64,000 nucleotides of DNA from Onstottus_B arcticum (GTDB taxonomy: Bacteria > Acidobacteriota > Blastocatellia > UBA7656), in NCBI GenBank assembly GCA_038040485.1, contig JBBPIE010000008.1:182927-246926 (forward strand). Direction: 5' to 3'. Shown here one piece after another: positions 8,803-17,288 of the stretch; positions within the stretch are counted from its first letter, which is position 1, and the number at the start of each line of letters is the position of its first letter. The position numbers and the translations under genes were made by a program. The notes beneath the pieces are model-generated. The model saw only the letters and a list, made by a program, of their open reading frames with translations. It ran no database searches and was not told where the DNA came from.

Positions 8803-9651
8803 CTAAGCCGTCGGATTCTCATCGAGGTACTTTACGAATATGAGCTCGTTGTGCTTCTCATTGAAGACCAATTCGTCAATAGCCTGCGACGTGAGCATTA
8901 TGCCAAACCCTCCCGGCCTGATTCCCTGCTCCTCCCTTATTGCCATGTGCCGAATTGGATCATCCGGCGGGTTAGCAAACGCGGCGTGCTCGATTTTGTC
9001 CATATCGAACCCTTTCCCTGGGTCTTGGATTGAATAGAGAATCGCGCGTTTCAATCTGACGTACTTGATTCTCACTTTCCTCGAGAGATCACACTTACCT
9101 CCATGTTCGATGGCATTGTTGAGCATCTCACGAAACGCCGAGCCTATCTCTTCGCGCGTCTCGTCTGGCAGGTCCCCTTCGATCCCGGTGAGGAAGTTCT
9201 GAATTGGCTCGACTGCCTTGAGATCGCAAGGCAAGAGGACTTCCAGCCAATCGGGCTTTGCAGAGAGGACTTCAATCTCACAGGAGGTTAAGCGTTCAAA
9301 GGCGGTTCGAACGGCGCCGCGAAGTTCCTCTAACTCGAAGGGCTTCGAAAGGAAGTCACAGGCTTGATTGTCCAAAGCGCCAATGACGGCATCGGGCGTG
9401 CCGTGACTGGTTATTACGATGGCCCGCAGTTTTGGCTGCAGCTCGTGCGCGCGTTCAAGCAACGTGATGCCATCCAAGCCCGGCAAAGTATCATCAGTGA
9501 TCAAGACGTCTATGTGCCGCGCCTTAATAACATCAAGGGCCGACGCTCCGTTACCCACATCGATGACGTCGTAACCATCGGCACTAAGTGCTTCTTTGAA
9601 TAGCTTGCGACTCGAGGCGTCGTCGTCCGCTATGAGCAGAGTCTTTGACAT
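8803..9651 (-). CDS. Response regulator receiver fused to RsbW-like ATPase domain
   Basis: A 282-residue cytosolic protein. Residues 1-120 are a REC domain with acidic pocket D9-D11, phospho-acceptor D53, T81 and K103. Residues about 135-275 are a GHKL ATPase of the anti-sigma/serine-kinase type with the N box FREMLNNAIEHG, a DPGKGFD G1 box and PGGFGIML G2 box. A receiver driving an RsbW-like output suggests that phosphorylation controls a partner-switching or kinase activity. No histidine kinase or STAS gene is adjacent; an RsbW-STAS pair lies far away at 44.1-44.9 kb. DNA-binding output is absent. Confidence 0.88.
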   Translation of the reverse strand: MSKTLLIADDDASSRKLFKEALSADGYDVIDVGNGASALDVIKARHIDVLITDDTLPGLDGITLLERAHELQPKLRAIVITSHGTPDAVIGALDNQACDFLSKPFELEELRGAVRTAFERLTSCEIEVLSAKPDWLEVLLPCDLKAVEPIQNFLTGIEGDLPDETREEIGSAFREMLNNAIEHGGKCDLSRKVRIKYVRLKRAILYSIQDPGKGFDMDKIEHAAFANPPDDPIRHMAIREEQGIRPGGFGIMLTSQAIDELVFNEKHNELIFVKYLDENPTA

Positions 9652-9768
9652 TGGAACCCCTCATCTCAGAACAAAGTCTTTGAGAGACGATGCAAGTACG
9701 ACGGAAATCGCGGTTCGATTACGCGAAACGCGAGTCCAGGATATGACCGCACATAGCAGGCCGCCTTA

Positions 9769-11202
9769 CTAGTACTTCTGTGTGGTCACCTTTGGTCGCT
9801 TATCGCTTAGCCCCGGTTCAGCCATCAGTTTTTCAATGTCGGCGATTTCGGACGGTACGAATGCCGAAAGATTCTCATAGCCGTTCTCGGTCATCAGAAT
9901 CACGTCTTCCAACCGGATCCCGATATGTTCATCCGGAATCGTCATCGCCGGTTCAATGGTAAAGAGCTGTCCCGGTTCCAGTGTCTGGGTCGGCAGCCGC
10001 ACATCGTGTACCTCCATGCCAATCGTGTGGCCGAGGCTGTTGGATGAGCTCGCACGATAGCGTTCAACAAAGCGCGTAGCGGCCTCTTTGATCTTTGGGT
10101 CGGTGAATTTGAAACTCGCCATAACCGCATCCATCTTCACCACCGTCTCCTTGATGATGTTCCTGGGGGTGACGTGGACTTTGATGGAAGTCATGAGGGC
10201 TTGATATAGGCGCAGGTAGATCGTGTAGAACTCGCGCTGCCGCGGAGTGAACTTGCCGTTAGCCGGAAAGACGCGCGTCACATCGGAAACGTAGTACTTG
10301 AAATCGGGCGCGTAATCGAATTGCACTAGATCACCGTCCTGGAGCTTGGCGGTGTTTTTATGATAGTGCGAGTAGAGAGTGTTCTGTCCCGTCGCGATCA
10401 GTGCGAAGTACGCAGCGCCTTGCGAGCCATACCTCTTGAAGACAAACTCGGCGTCGGCTTGCAGTTCATACTCAAACATCCCGGGCCGAGCGTCGCGCAT
10501 GGCCTCCATAATGCCGAGGCCGGTGATGCGCGTGGCTTCGCGGATGATCGCGATTTCGCGCGGAGTCTTGAAGGCGCGCATTGTGTCTAGCATCGGGTCG
10601 AGGTTCTGCACATTGACCTGCGGCGCAAGCCCCTTGAGCTTCTGAATGAACGCCTCTTCGCGAGAGGGCCGTCCGTCCCACGGATCGTCCAAAGTTGATT
10701 TCGCGTGACCAATAACGTCGCTGGACGAAGCGTTACCCAAGACCTCTGGGCGAAACGGCGTGTACAGTGTGCGCCCTTCGCGCACAAAGGTTGCGAGCGC
10801 TTTTGCAAACTCCTCGCGGGCGAGAACGGAGTCAAACCCGGTAGATTTGGCGGCCGAGTCGCCGGGGACCATCGCCGAACCGAACATGCGTTCACGCCGT
10901 TCGGCTCCTGAGTAAAGATAGAGCGTCGACCGTGTGGTCTTGCCGTCTATGACCAGGATTGCGCGCGGTTCCACCACGCCGGACAGATAGTAGAACTGAT
11001 TGCTCTGACGGAGGGGCTGTTCGCCGGGCCGCTCGGTCGTGCCTTGCAGGATGGCGACGCCATCGCCGATCTGCTTCATTACCTTCGCCCGTCGCGCGAC
11101 GAACTCTTCAGGAGGGAAGATGTCGGTAATAAGTGGCTGGGCAGACGATCGTGAAGTCAGTACGACGAGCGCCAGCAAGGTCAGGAACAAATGTCTTCTC
11201 AT
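9769..11202 (-). CDS. Secreted Xaa-Pro aminopeptidase (M24B)
   Basis: A 477-residue precursor with a clear signal peptide (residues 1-21, ending SSA-QP). Residues about 30-170 are the aminopeptidase P N-terminal domain; 215-450 is the pita-bread M24 fold. The five metal ligands are in place: D296, D307, H392 (GHTIG), E417 (IEPAM) and E432 (RLEDV), with H399 as a further active-site residue. It removes N-terminal residues preceding proline from peptides, here in the periplasm or outside the cell. A 30-residue hydrophilic tail follows the fold. It is probably a single-gene unit for scavenging peptides. Confidence 0.93.
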   Translation of the reverse strand: MRRHLFLTLLALVVLTSRSSAQPLITDIFPPEEFVARRAKVMKQIGDGVAILQGTTERPGEQPLRQSNQFYYLSGVVEPRAILVIDGKTTRSTLYLYSGAERRERMFGSAMVPGDSAAKSTGFDSVLAREEFAKALATFVREGRTLYTPFRPEVLGNASSSDVIGHAKSTLDDPWDGRPSREEAFIQKLKGLAPQVNVQNLDPMLDTMRAFKTPREIAIIREATRITGLGIMEAMRDARPGMFEYELQADAEFVFKRYGSQGAAYFALIATGQNTLYSHYHKNTAKLQDGDLVQFDYAPDFKYYVSDVTRVFPANGKFTPRQREFYTIYLRLYQALMTSIKVHVTPRNIIKETVVKMDAVMASFKFTDPKIKEAATRFVERYRASSSNSLGHTIGMEVHDVRLPTQTLEPGQLFTIEPAMTIPDEHIGIRLEDVILMTENGYENLSAFVPSEIADIEKLMAEPGLSDKRPKVTTQKY

Positions 11203-11446
11203 CTAGGACCTCCTTGGTGAGCCTGCCTCATCATCTCTGAACCGAAGGCAGGATTATCACTATAACATTCGCTCCTTGCCAGCCCATTAACACGGCTCCT
11301 CTCGGTCAAAGCCACGAGTGCAAGCGACCTCGCGAATAGCTTCGAGGATTGGTCAGTTGAAGGTATGGTCTGATTCGGGGTCAGTGTTCGGTGAGCATCC
11401 GGTGACGAGTCAAAACCCCTTCCCTTCACCGAAGCTGACTCAACAA

Positions 11447-11821
11447 CTAGTCGTCGCTTGACGGCTCCTGGTAAACCCGAACCCGCCCCGGCTCGACTAT
11501 CCAGAGCTTGCCGACCGGCTCTTCCCTTTCCAAAAACCTGGCAAGCGTTCGAACGAGAATAAGTACATCTTCGAGCAACGGCCTGGACCTCAATCTCAAG
11601 AGGACTATCCCCGAGTAGCTGCTCGGCAGGAAACGTAAGGGATTCGCAAAATCGAGATCGAGAGTCACAAGCGCGCGTCCCTTGCTGGCAGCCGCCTGTA
11701 ACACTTCGTCATCCCTCGCCGCACCAAGCTCCTCGGCTAGCACGGTTGAGACATCGTGCCCGGCAGCATGAAGAATGTCGCACGCGCGGTTCCCGAGGTT
11801 CTCATCGAGCTTCAGCCTCAT
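11447..11821 (-). CDS. DUF5615 PIN-like protein, putative toxin of a TA pair
   Basis: A 124-residue protein starting MRLKLDENLG at ATG 11821. The opening D-E-N and the later VTLDLDFAN segment are the conserved acidic residues of DUF5615, a small PIN-like nuclease fold. The start overlaps the stop of the DUF433 gene by four bases (ATGA), a strong sign of translational coupling. DUF433-DUF5615 pairs are widely predicted to be type II toxin-antitoxin modules in which the PIN-like partner cleaves RNA; the activity is not shown for this protein. A longer reading in the same frame to 11887 is only upstream overlap with the partner gene. Confidence 0.85.
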   Translation of the reverse strand: MRLKLDENLGNRACDILHAAGHDVSTVLAEELGAARDDEVLQAAASKGRALVTLDLDFANPLRFLPSSYSGIVLLRLRSRPLLEDVLILVRTLARFLEREEPVGKLWIVEPGRVRVYQEPSSDD

Positions 11822-12066
11822 GCTGAGGTCTCCAGAGGAACGTCCACATAGCGCTCGCGAGCCATCTCGGAACCGTAACCGATGCATGCCTGAACGTCCT
11901 CCCTGATGAGCTGCGGATAGTCATCTAGAACCTCGTCGACCGTGCTTCCCGAAGCAAGCAGATCGAGGATCAATGAGACCCATATCCGAGTACCGCGAAT
12001 GCAAGGTTTGCCGAAGCATCGCGCGGGGTCAATCCAAATGCGTTTGAGCAGTTCGTCGCGAGTCAT
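11818..12066 (-). CDS. DUF433 protein, putative antitoxin
   Basis: An 82-residue protein with the family hallmark of a central GKPCIRGTRI segment followed by a helix-turn-helix-like stretch (SLILDLLASGSTVDEVLDDYPQLIREDVQACI). DUF433 proteins are small DNA-binding antitoxins that repress their own operon and neutralise the PIN-like partner. It is the upstream gene of the pair, overlaps the partner by four bases, and would be made first. A GGAG element (AGGAGAACGGAT) precedes ATG 12066. Confidence 0.88.
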   Translation of the reverse strand: MTRDELLKRIWIDPARCFGKPCIRGTRIWVSLILDLLASGSTVDEVLDDYPQLIREDVQACIGYGSEMARERYVDVPLETSA

Positions 12067-12330
12067 ATCCGTTCTCCTGATTCCAATCCTCCCTCAATGA
12101 TCACTCGCATTATCACTCGCTTGCCTTGCTTGCGCGAGCATAAATCGGGGCGACCAGCGTTGGGGCTCGCCGAACAGAACCAACATTCAAACAGCACAAT
12201 ATTCGAAATCCGTTGCCACCTCAGAGTAACTCGTCGGCTTGAGTGTGGATGACTCTTGTCGAGTGAAGCCCCGCTGTCGCGTTGCCGACGCGAACCCTAC
12301 ATACAAGTGGGGCTCCGCAAGTGGGGCTCC

Positions 12331-12440
12331 GCTTGGAAAGAATCACACGCAAGAGTACACTAAACCACCCGAGCGGCTTGATTCCCAAGAGTATTCGCCG
12401 CGCCGTCGTCTTCTCCGAGGTGATTCCCTTGCGGGAAATC
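12331..12440. repeat. Sequence shared with the hsdM upstream region
   Basis: This noncoding stretch can be aligned by eye with 21704-21808, directly upstream of hsdM. Both share GCTTGGAAAG, then GTACACTAAACCACCCGAGC, then CGCCGCGC and TTCTCCGAGGTGA, with divergence between. It looks like either a dispersed repeat or the remains of an earlier copy of the restriction operon's leader. Just before it is a small tandem repeat (GTGGGGCTCCGCA twice). Confidence 0.6.
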
Positions 12441-12540
12441 TCTCCGCGCAATCTTTGCATCCTTAGCCTCTCGGCGGTAAACCAATGCCGAGAATCACTC
12501 ACCGCAAAGACGCCGAGCACGCAGAGACAGCGCGGAGAAT
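12440..12540. repeat. Dispersed hairpin repeat, degenerate copy 2
   Basis: The left arm (12440-12480, TCTCCGCGCAATCTTTGC...) and right arm (12500-12540, CCGCAAAGACGCCGAGCACG...) are imperfect inverted copies built from the same words as the element at 59462-59549. The right arm is also present, more decayed, at about 16676-16700 upstream of the second iron-permease copy. It therefore lies at the edge of the duplicated segment. Confidence 0.6.
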
Positions 12541-12648
12541 TGAAGTTAGGAGAACGCCTACGACGGAAGGCACGACTGCAAGTTTGAGAGTCTTTCTGAA
12601 GGCGATCTGGAACAAGCAGGACAACCAACCAGGAAGGGAGGGTTAGTT

Positions 12649-13119
12649 ATGGGGCGCAAGAAGAGGTCGGGGATCGGTTTGATGCTCGAGCGGTTTTCAC
12701 TGAAAGCTACGAAAGCCACCGGAACTTCCGCGGCGTTCGTCATCGCTCTCGCCGTACTCATCGTCTGGGGAATCTCTGGGCCGCTGTTCGGCTTTTCAGA
12801 TACGTGGCAACTGGTCATAAACACGGGCACTACCATTGTCACCTTTCTGATGGTGTTTCTGATTCAACGAACGCAGAACAAGGATGCGCTGGCGATACAT
12901 CTGAAGCTCAACGAGATCGTCGCCGCTGTGGAGGGGGCCAGTAACCGGCTAATCGATGTCGAGGACCTTACCGAAGCCGAGATTGAGTTACTTCACAAGC
13001 ATTACCAAAAGCTGGTTGCCCTTGCGAAGCACGATTCCAAGCTTACTGAGACCCATTCAATCGAGGAAGCCGAAACTCGTCATCAGATCAAGCGTGGGAA
13101 GCGCCGCAGCTCAGGATGA
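12649..13119 (+). CDS. Low-affinity iron permease-family protein, copy 1
   Basis: A 156-residue inner-membrane protein. Two adjacent transmembrane helices span about residues 27-48 and 56-73, followed by the conserved FLIQRTQNKDALAIHLKLNEI motif of the low-affinity iron permease family (PF04120). A charged cytosolic tail comes last. The family name comes from distant similarity to yeast Fet4; iron transport by the short bacterial members is unproven. The start ATG 12649 follows AGGAAGGGAGGG. A copy with only about ten amino-acid differences lies at 16818-17288, and the similarity continues about 130 bases upstream of the genes and about 20 bases after the stop. Confidence 0.88.
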   Translation: MGRKKRSGIGLMLERFSLKATKATGTSAAFVIALAVLIVWGISGPLFGFSDTWQLVINTGTTIVTFLMVFLIQRTQNKDALAIHLKLNEIVAAVEGASNRLIDVEDLTEAEIELLHKHYQKLVALAKHDSKLTETHSIEEAETRHQIKRGKRRSSG

Positions 13120-13313
13120 TCGGAGTCGAATGCGATTCCCGGCCAAGGCAAGGTTTCCCGCGAGATTCAGACGTCCCGGTTTATAGGGGTTGGCGACGAA
13201 GGGATCAACGGGGAGAAGTCAGCTTCAAGAGAGCGCGACTGCCAAGAGCGACCAGGTTGCTGCTAGCTCCACTGGCAGACGTGGAAAGCCGCTTGTTCTA
13301 GTTTGATCTTGCG

Positions 13314-13560
13314 CTAGTGCTGCCTGCTAACCCATTCAACGAAGGTAATGAAACCCGCGCCATCCTTAACCTCAATCGTGTAAACCGGATGAATCTCCCA
13401 TGATGATCGATCTTCGTCTTGGCGGCTTACAGCCCGCGGGATCGTGACTGCCGTCAAAGAACAGTTGGCCAGTGATTCTTACTTGTATTCCCTGCACGGG
13501 AAGGCCATGCACCGCCGGAGATGTCTTCGGATGGGAGTCAAATCTGTTCCACACATTGGG
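13314..13560 (-). pseudogene. Decayed hypothetical gene, C-terminal part with a frameshift
   Basis: On the reverse strand one frame reads VHGLPVQGIQVRITGQLFFDGSH, then shifts near the CCGCGGGCTGTAAGCC segment into a second frame reading SSWEIHPVYTIEVKDG...FVEW before its stop at 13314. The two halves read as one conserved protein end (a LFFD-S-H block followed by WEIHPV) that I remember from uncharacterised acidobacterial proteins, so the recognition is from memory. An in-frame TAG lies upstream, so the N-terminal part is gone. A single insertion or deletion explains the shift; an assembly error is less likely because the upstream part is also missing. Confidence 0.5.
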
Positions 13561-13730
13561 GCGAGCGGGTGCGGCCTACGCTTTCAAGAAACCTCGTGTT
13601 TGTCACTGGCGACGGCGGGTTGCTACCACAGCCCAACGGTTTGCCTAGCGCTTGCTATTCAGGTCGGCCACTCGCCCGTTTGGAATGAACCTGGAAAAAT
13701 CCTGCAAATCCCGCCTCTCCAACCAGCAGT

Positions 13731-15404
13731 TTAGGCTGTCACCGCGAATCCCCGATCACTCAAAACAGCCCTGATAAGATTCACCTGACGGTTGCTATAG
13801 CCGAGATTGATGGCCGCAGTCACCAGCGCGTTAGCACCTTGATTGAAAGAAGCGCCGGGCGTGAGCAGAAAATGAGCCGTCAGAATCGCCTTGTCCGCAT
13901 TCCCAGCGCCGATCGCCTCGCGAATCTGCCACAGCGCCGCTGACCATATCTCGCCGTCGTCGTGAACCTCGCCCACAACATTCTCGGGATAATGCTTTGT
14001 GCCGTCCAGACGGCGCAGGCACGGAGGATTGCTGGTACTGTAGGAAGTCGCGTCCCACTCGGCCAGGCATGTGTCCTGGAAGCCGCCGCTGAATTGCGCG
14101 CCCACTGACCCCGCCCAGTAATCGCCAAACCCTTCGCCCATCGAGCCAGCTTCGAGCGACGAGCCAAAGCCCGGAACCTGGTTGTCCTGAATCGAATGGC
14201 CATATTCGTGAACGATTACGTCGGCGTCCTCCGCATCGTCAACCCCGCCAAGCCCCAGAGTGATCTCTTTCGAATTCGGCGAATAAAACGAATTGTCCTG
14301 CTTGTAGCGGTTTACCGAGAAGACTTGCTGGCGGTTGTTGACGCTGGTCAATCCGAGCGTTTGGATATAACGCTGAGCGTAATCGAGGTAGTAATAGCCC
14401 ATCGTCTCGCTGAAGCCGTCGTCGCTGCGGTCGAAGATGAAGTTGTTCGCGGCGTTGAACGCCCGCTTCTTTGTCTTGCTGCTGGAAGCGAATGGGCCGT
14501 CGAGGAAGCCGTTGCCGACCAACCCTTGCAGCGTCACGATTGAGTAGGCCTGGGCGGGCACAGCCGAAGCCGCATCGTCATTGTCACGCAAGCTGTTGTC
14601 GCGCGTGGCGACGATGGCGTTGACGACGAAGACCTGCCCCGCGCCGTTCACGTAGCGGTTGGTGTCGCGCGGCTCGCCCAACAACTCGCCGCGCTGCGCG
14701 TCGACGAACATCTCCCAGGTCCGGCCGTCGGTGGGAATGATGACGTGCCAAGCCAGCAAGAAAGAATCGTTGAAGCTGTAGACCACCAGATTGGCGGAGA
14801 ACTGCGAAAGCCTGTTCCGCCCCAATGCGACGTTCGCGCGGGTGAAGGCGCTAAAACGACTCAGTTGCGGCTCGACCGATTCAAGCGCGATCCCCGGCTG
14901 GTAAGTGTTGTTCACCGCCACAACCTCTCCCGCCCGGTTGAAATGAACCGCCGCCTGCGCGCCGTAGACCGGAACGCCCTGATACCGCTGCTCGAAGACG
15001 AAGTGTTCACCGAGCGGACTCTCGAAGCTGCGCGCCAGATCCAGGTCCTCCGTCTCGCCACGCATTTTGAAGAGCTGTGCGTTCTCGGCCAGGAAGTGTC
15101 GCGCAGTCATCTCTGAAGGGTCGCCCATCGGACGTGAGAGCTTGCCGAAGATGCTTTCGGGCGTGCCGGTTCGCTTGTTCCAGCTCACGGCCAGCGGCCC
15201 TGCGCTGCGAGCAGTCAAGGCTTGCCAGTAACCGATCACTTCAGGCGCAGGCTGCCCTTCAGTTGGTTGTCGCTGGGTGTTCTGAGCCGCACGTATTCTG
15301 CCGGTCGCGTCGTCCCGGAATTGCGCTTGAATGGCGAAGGTCGATCCGACGATCAGGCTCGCGCTAATGGCAATCAGCAGAATTGGTCTTGAATGTCTTA
15401 TCAT
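13731..15404 (-). CDS. Secreted M36/fungalysin-like metalloprotease
   Basis: A 557-residue precursor starting at ATG 15404 (MIRHSRPILLIAISA), which gives a normal signal peptide and has an AGG site; a longer frame to 15551 adds an implausible N-terminus. Residues about 60-290 resemble the FTP/PepSY-like inhibitory propeptide. The catalytic domain has H399-E400-xx-H403 (VHEYGHS) and the third ligand E424 in GSMGEGFGDYWAGS, typical of thermolysin-clan M36 enzymes. It would be autoprocessed and degrade proteins outside the cell. The ending ALVTAAINLGYSNRQVNLIRAVLSDRGF is the usual C-terminal helical region. No operon partner is seen. Confidence 0.9.
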   Translation of the reverse strand: MIRHSRPILLIAISASLIVGSTFAIQAQFRDDATGRIRAAQNTQRQPTEGQPAPEVIGYWQALTARSAGPLAVSWNKRTGTPESIFGKLSRPMGDPSEMTARHFLAENAQLFKMRGETEDLDLARSFESPLGEHFVFEQRYQGVPVYGAQAAVHFNRAGEVVAVNNTYQPGIALESVEPQLSRFSAFTRANVALGRNRLSQFSANLVVYSFNDSFLLAWHVIIPTDGRTWEMFVDAQRGELLGEPRDTNRYVNGAGQVFVVNAIVATRDNSLRDNDDAASAVPAQAYSIVTLQGLVGNGFLDGPFASSSKTKKRAFNAANNFIFDRSDDGFSETMGYYYLDYAQRYIQTLGLTSVNNRQQVFSVNRYKQDNSFYSPNSKEITLGLGGVDDAEDADVIVHEYGHSIQDNQVPGFGSSLEAGSMGEGFGDYWAGSVGAQFSGGFQDTCLAEWDATSYSTSNPPCLRRLDGTKHYPENVVGEVHDDGEIWSAALWQIREAIGAGNADKAILTAHFLLTPGASFNQGANALVTAAINLGYSNRQVNLIRAVLSDRGFAVTA

Positions 15405-15727
15405 CAATCTATCCTCGCTCTCCGATCTTAGGGGGAGATGTTGCTTCCACTGCTGGTCAGATTCCGGATATGCCCGCTCCGCAGAATCAGGCTGCTTCCG
15501 GCTCACAAGAAATCCGCCAGGACCGCGCACGCGGCGCATCTGGCAATGCAACTACGAACGAGTATGCGATTTTACTACGAAGCACCTCAAAGGCAAGTGG
15601 ACTTGACCGCCGGGTCAGCAGAAGTAAATCAGAGGTGGGGTGCACGCCTTGAGTGAGACACTCAGTTAAGCCCCGGTTGACCGAGGCGACAGAACGTCGT
15701 TGCCATCGACTGATCCTCGCGCCACAA

Positions 15728-15808
15728 TCAGCCGCGCTTGGTGATCAGGCTATAAGTCACCACCGGAAAAGTTCTGCGCGAGGTATTGTCGTCACCGATT
15801 GGGAACAT
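15728..15808 (-). pseudogene. 27-codon stub copied from the 5' end of the rhomboid gene
   Basis: The reverse strand from ATG 15808 reads MFPIGDDNTSRRTFPVVTYS followed by LITKRG and a stop. The first 22 residues match the intact rhomboid gene at 8037-8684 except for Cys20 to Ser. The match continues upstream through the ribosome binding site and leader (GGAGCAGACTCC against GGAGCAGACTGC, then the TTTGAGAACC/TTGGAGAACA region) to about 15900. After codon 22 all similarity stops. The segment is a duplicated promoter plus gene head, most likely non-functional as a protease. Confidence 0.8.
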
Positions 15809-16141
15809 AGGAGTCTGCTCCTTTTACTCAGATTGGTTATCACCCACAAAAACAAAACGACTATTGCTGGTTCTCAAAGGGAGTGAGTTTACTCCCGGCG
15901 AATTCTGCGGCAACTGTAGCGTTCCTGCAACTGTGCTTGAGCAAGGCTGATGAGACCCAACGCATCATCGTCGGTACGACTTCTGCGATAAACGAGCAGT
16001 GTATCAATCTCGCCCTGCTTGTACGCTGTCCCTACATCGCCGCACGTCAGAAGGTGGTTAGAGCAAGAGAGGAGCCAGTATCCCGGAGAGATGTAGAGTC
16101 TCGCCATTATGCGAATGAGCAGACTTCCCTATCATTGAAAT
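15809..16141. other. Region without a recognised gene
   Basis: The first 90 bases are the duplicated rhomboid leader. The rest holds two overlapping antiparallel open frames of 70-90 codons (15883-16158 forward, 15889-16107 reverse) with no family I recognise, no convincing ribosome binding site and no codon pattern like the neighbours. I treat both as chance frames. Confidence 0.4.
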
Positions 16142-16345
16142 GTTCGGTAGCGCCTTAGCCTAGCCGCGTAGCGGCTTCCTATCGATAGAAAACGAGCGGT
16201 AGCGCCTTGGCCTGGCCGCATAGCGGCTACCTATCAATAACATGTTCGGTCGCGCCTTAGCCTGGCCGCGTAGCGGCTACCTATCGATAGACATGTTCGG
16301 TCGCGCCTTAGCCTGGCCGCGTAGCGGCTACCTATCGATAGACAT
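16142..16345. repeat. 51-bp tandem repeat array, left part
   Basis: Four units, each starting near GTTCGGT and carrying GCCTTAGCCTGGCCGCGTAG and CTATCGATAGA. The last two units start at 16244 and 16295 and are essentially identical with a period of exactly 51 bases; the first two are more diverged and spaced 53 and 49 bases. Each unit contains the palindromes GCCGC-GTA-GCGGC and TATCGATA. As 51 is 17 codons, the array stays open in one forward frame as a 17-residue repeat (MFGRALAWPRSGYLSID). The array runs into the N gap and one diverged unit resumes at 16446. Confidence 0.92.
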
Positions 16346-16445
16346 NNNNNNNNNNNNNNNNNNNNNNNNNNNNNNNNNNNNNNNNNNNNNNNNNNNNNNN
16401 NNNNNNNNNNNNNNNNNNNNNNNNNNNNNNNNNNNNNNNNNNNNN
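16346..16445. other. Assembly gap of 100 N
   Basis: Exactly 100 unknown bases, a scaffold-join placeholder rather than a measured length. It lies inside the 51-bp tandem array, so the real number of repeat units is unknown and could be far more than two. Confidence 0.99.
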
Positions 16446-16559
16446 GTTCGGTCGCGCCTCGGCCTGATCGCGTAATTCGGGCAGCAGCGCTTTTAGCAAG
16501 CGTTGTCGATCTTCTGCCGGTAGCTTCTGTATTTCGGCAAGTATTTCTTGTGCGCTCAC
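16446..16559 (-). CDS. Small addiction-module-like protein, 3' end lost in the repeat gap
   Basis: The reverse frame begins at GTG 16559 (AGGA about 12 bases upstream) and reads MSAQEILAEIQKLPAEDRQR then LLKALLPELRDQ before entering the repeat unit and the gap. The helical start resembles small antitoxin-like proteins that open with a SxxEILxxIxxLPxxER/DR segment. In the visible complete repeat units the corresponding frame reads ARPNMSIDR and then stops, so the tandem array appears to have grown from the 3' end of this gene. Function unknown; an orphan antitoxin is a guess. Confidence 0.5.
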
Positions 16560-16817
16560 GACGTTTGATTCCTCGCGAGTACTTTTAGCATCCCCTGCCC
16601 GGATGTTTCAATGCGCGGTTTGAAAGTCTCTGGCTCTACTTCGCCTTGCGAATCGATTGACGGTCGCGCTCGCGCACGCAGAGATGGCGCGGAGGATTGA
16701 AGCTAGGACAACAGAGACGACGGAAAGCACGATTGCAAGTTTTGAGGACAATCGCTTGGCCTTGCTCTTAATCGATCTGCAGCAAGCAACACAACCAACC
16801 AGGAAGGGGATTTAGCT

Positions 16818-17288
16818 ATGAGGCGCAAGAAGAGGTCGGGGATAGGTTTGATGCTCGAGCGGTTTTCACTTAAAGCTACGAAAGCCACCGGAACCTCCGC
16901 GGCCTTCGTCATCGCTCTGGCTGTACTCATCGTCTGGGGAATCTCTGGGCCGCTGTTCGGCTTTTCAGACACCTGGCAACTGGTGATAAATAGCTGGACG
17001 ACCATTGTCACCTTTCTGATGGTGTTTCTGATTCAACGAACGCAGAACAAGGACGCGCTGGCGATACATCTGAAGCTCAACGAGATCGTCGCCGCGATGG
17101 AAGGAGCGAGTAACCGGCTAATCGATGTCGAGGACCTTACCGAAGCCGAGATTGAGGTACTCCACAAGCATTACCAAAAGCTGGTGTCCATGGCAAAGCA
17201 CGATTCCAAACTTACTGAGACCCATTCAATCGAGGAAGCGGAAGCACGTCACGAGACTAAGCACGGAAAGCGACGCCGCTCTGGATGA
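16818..17288 (+). CDS. Low-affinity iron permease-family protein, copy 2
   Basis: A 156-residue near-copy of the protein at 12649-13119, with the same two helices and the IQRTQNKDALAIHLKLNEI motif. Differences are scattered and mostly conservative (for example NTGTT to NSWTT in the second helix and VALAKH to VSMAKH in the tail), so both copies appear to be under selection as proteins. The leader with AGGAAGGGGATTTAGCT before ATG 16818 and about 130 upstream bases are also shared. It probably forms homo- or hetero-oligomers with the other copy in the inner membrane. No iron-uptake regulator site was recognised. Confidence 0.88.
   Translation: MRRKKRSGIGLMLERFSLKATKATGTSAAFVIALAVLIVWGISGPLFGFSDTWQLVINSWTTIVTFLMVFLIQRTQNKDALAIHLKLNEIVAAMEGASNRLIDVEDLTEAEIEVLHKHYQKLVSMAKHDSKLTETHSIEEAEARHETKHGKRRRSG

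Noticed and set aside
11199..11429. 76-codon frame upstream of the aminopeptidase gene
   Set aside because: Low-quality composition and no start signals; it is the leader of the aminopeptidase gene.
12221..12628. 135-codon reverse frame upstream of the iron-permease gene
   Set aside because: It crosses two repeat elements and has no protein-like pattern or ribosome binding site.
16142..16445. CRISPR array at the tandem repeats
   Set aside because: Units are contiguous with no unique spacers, the period equals the unit length, and no cas genes are in the window.
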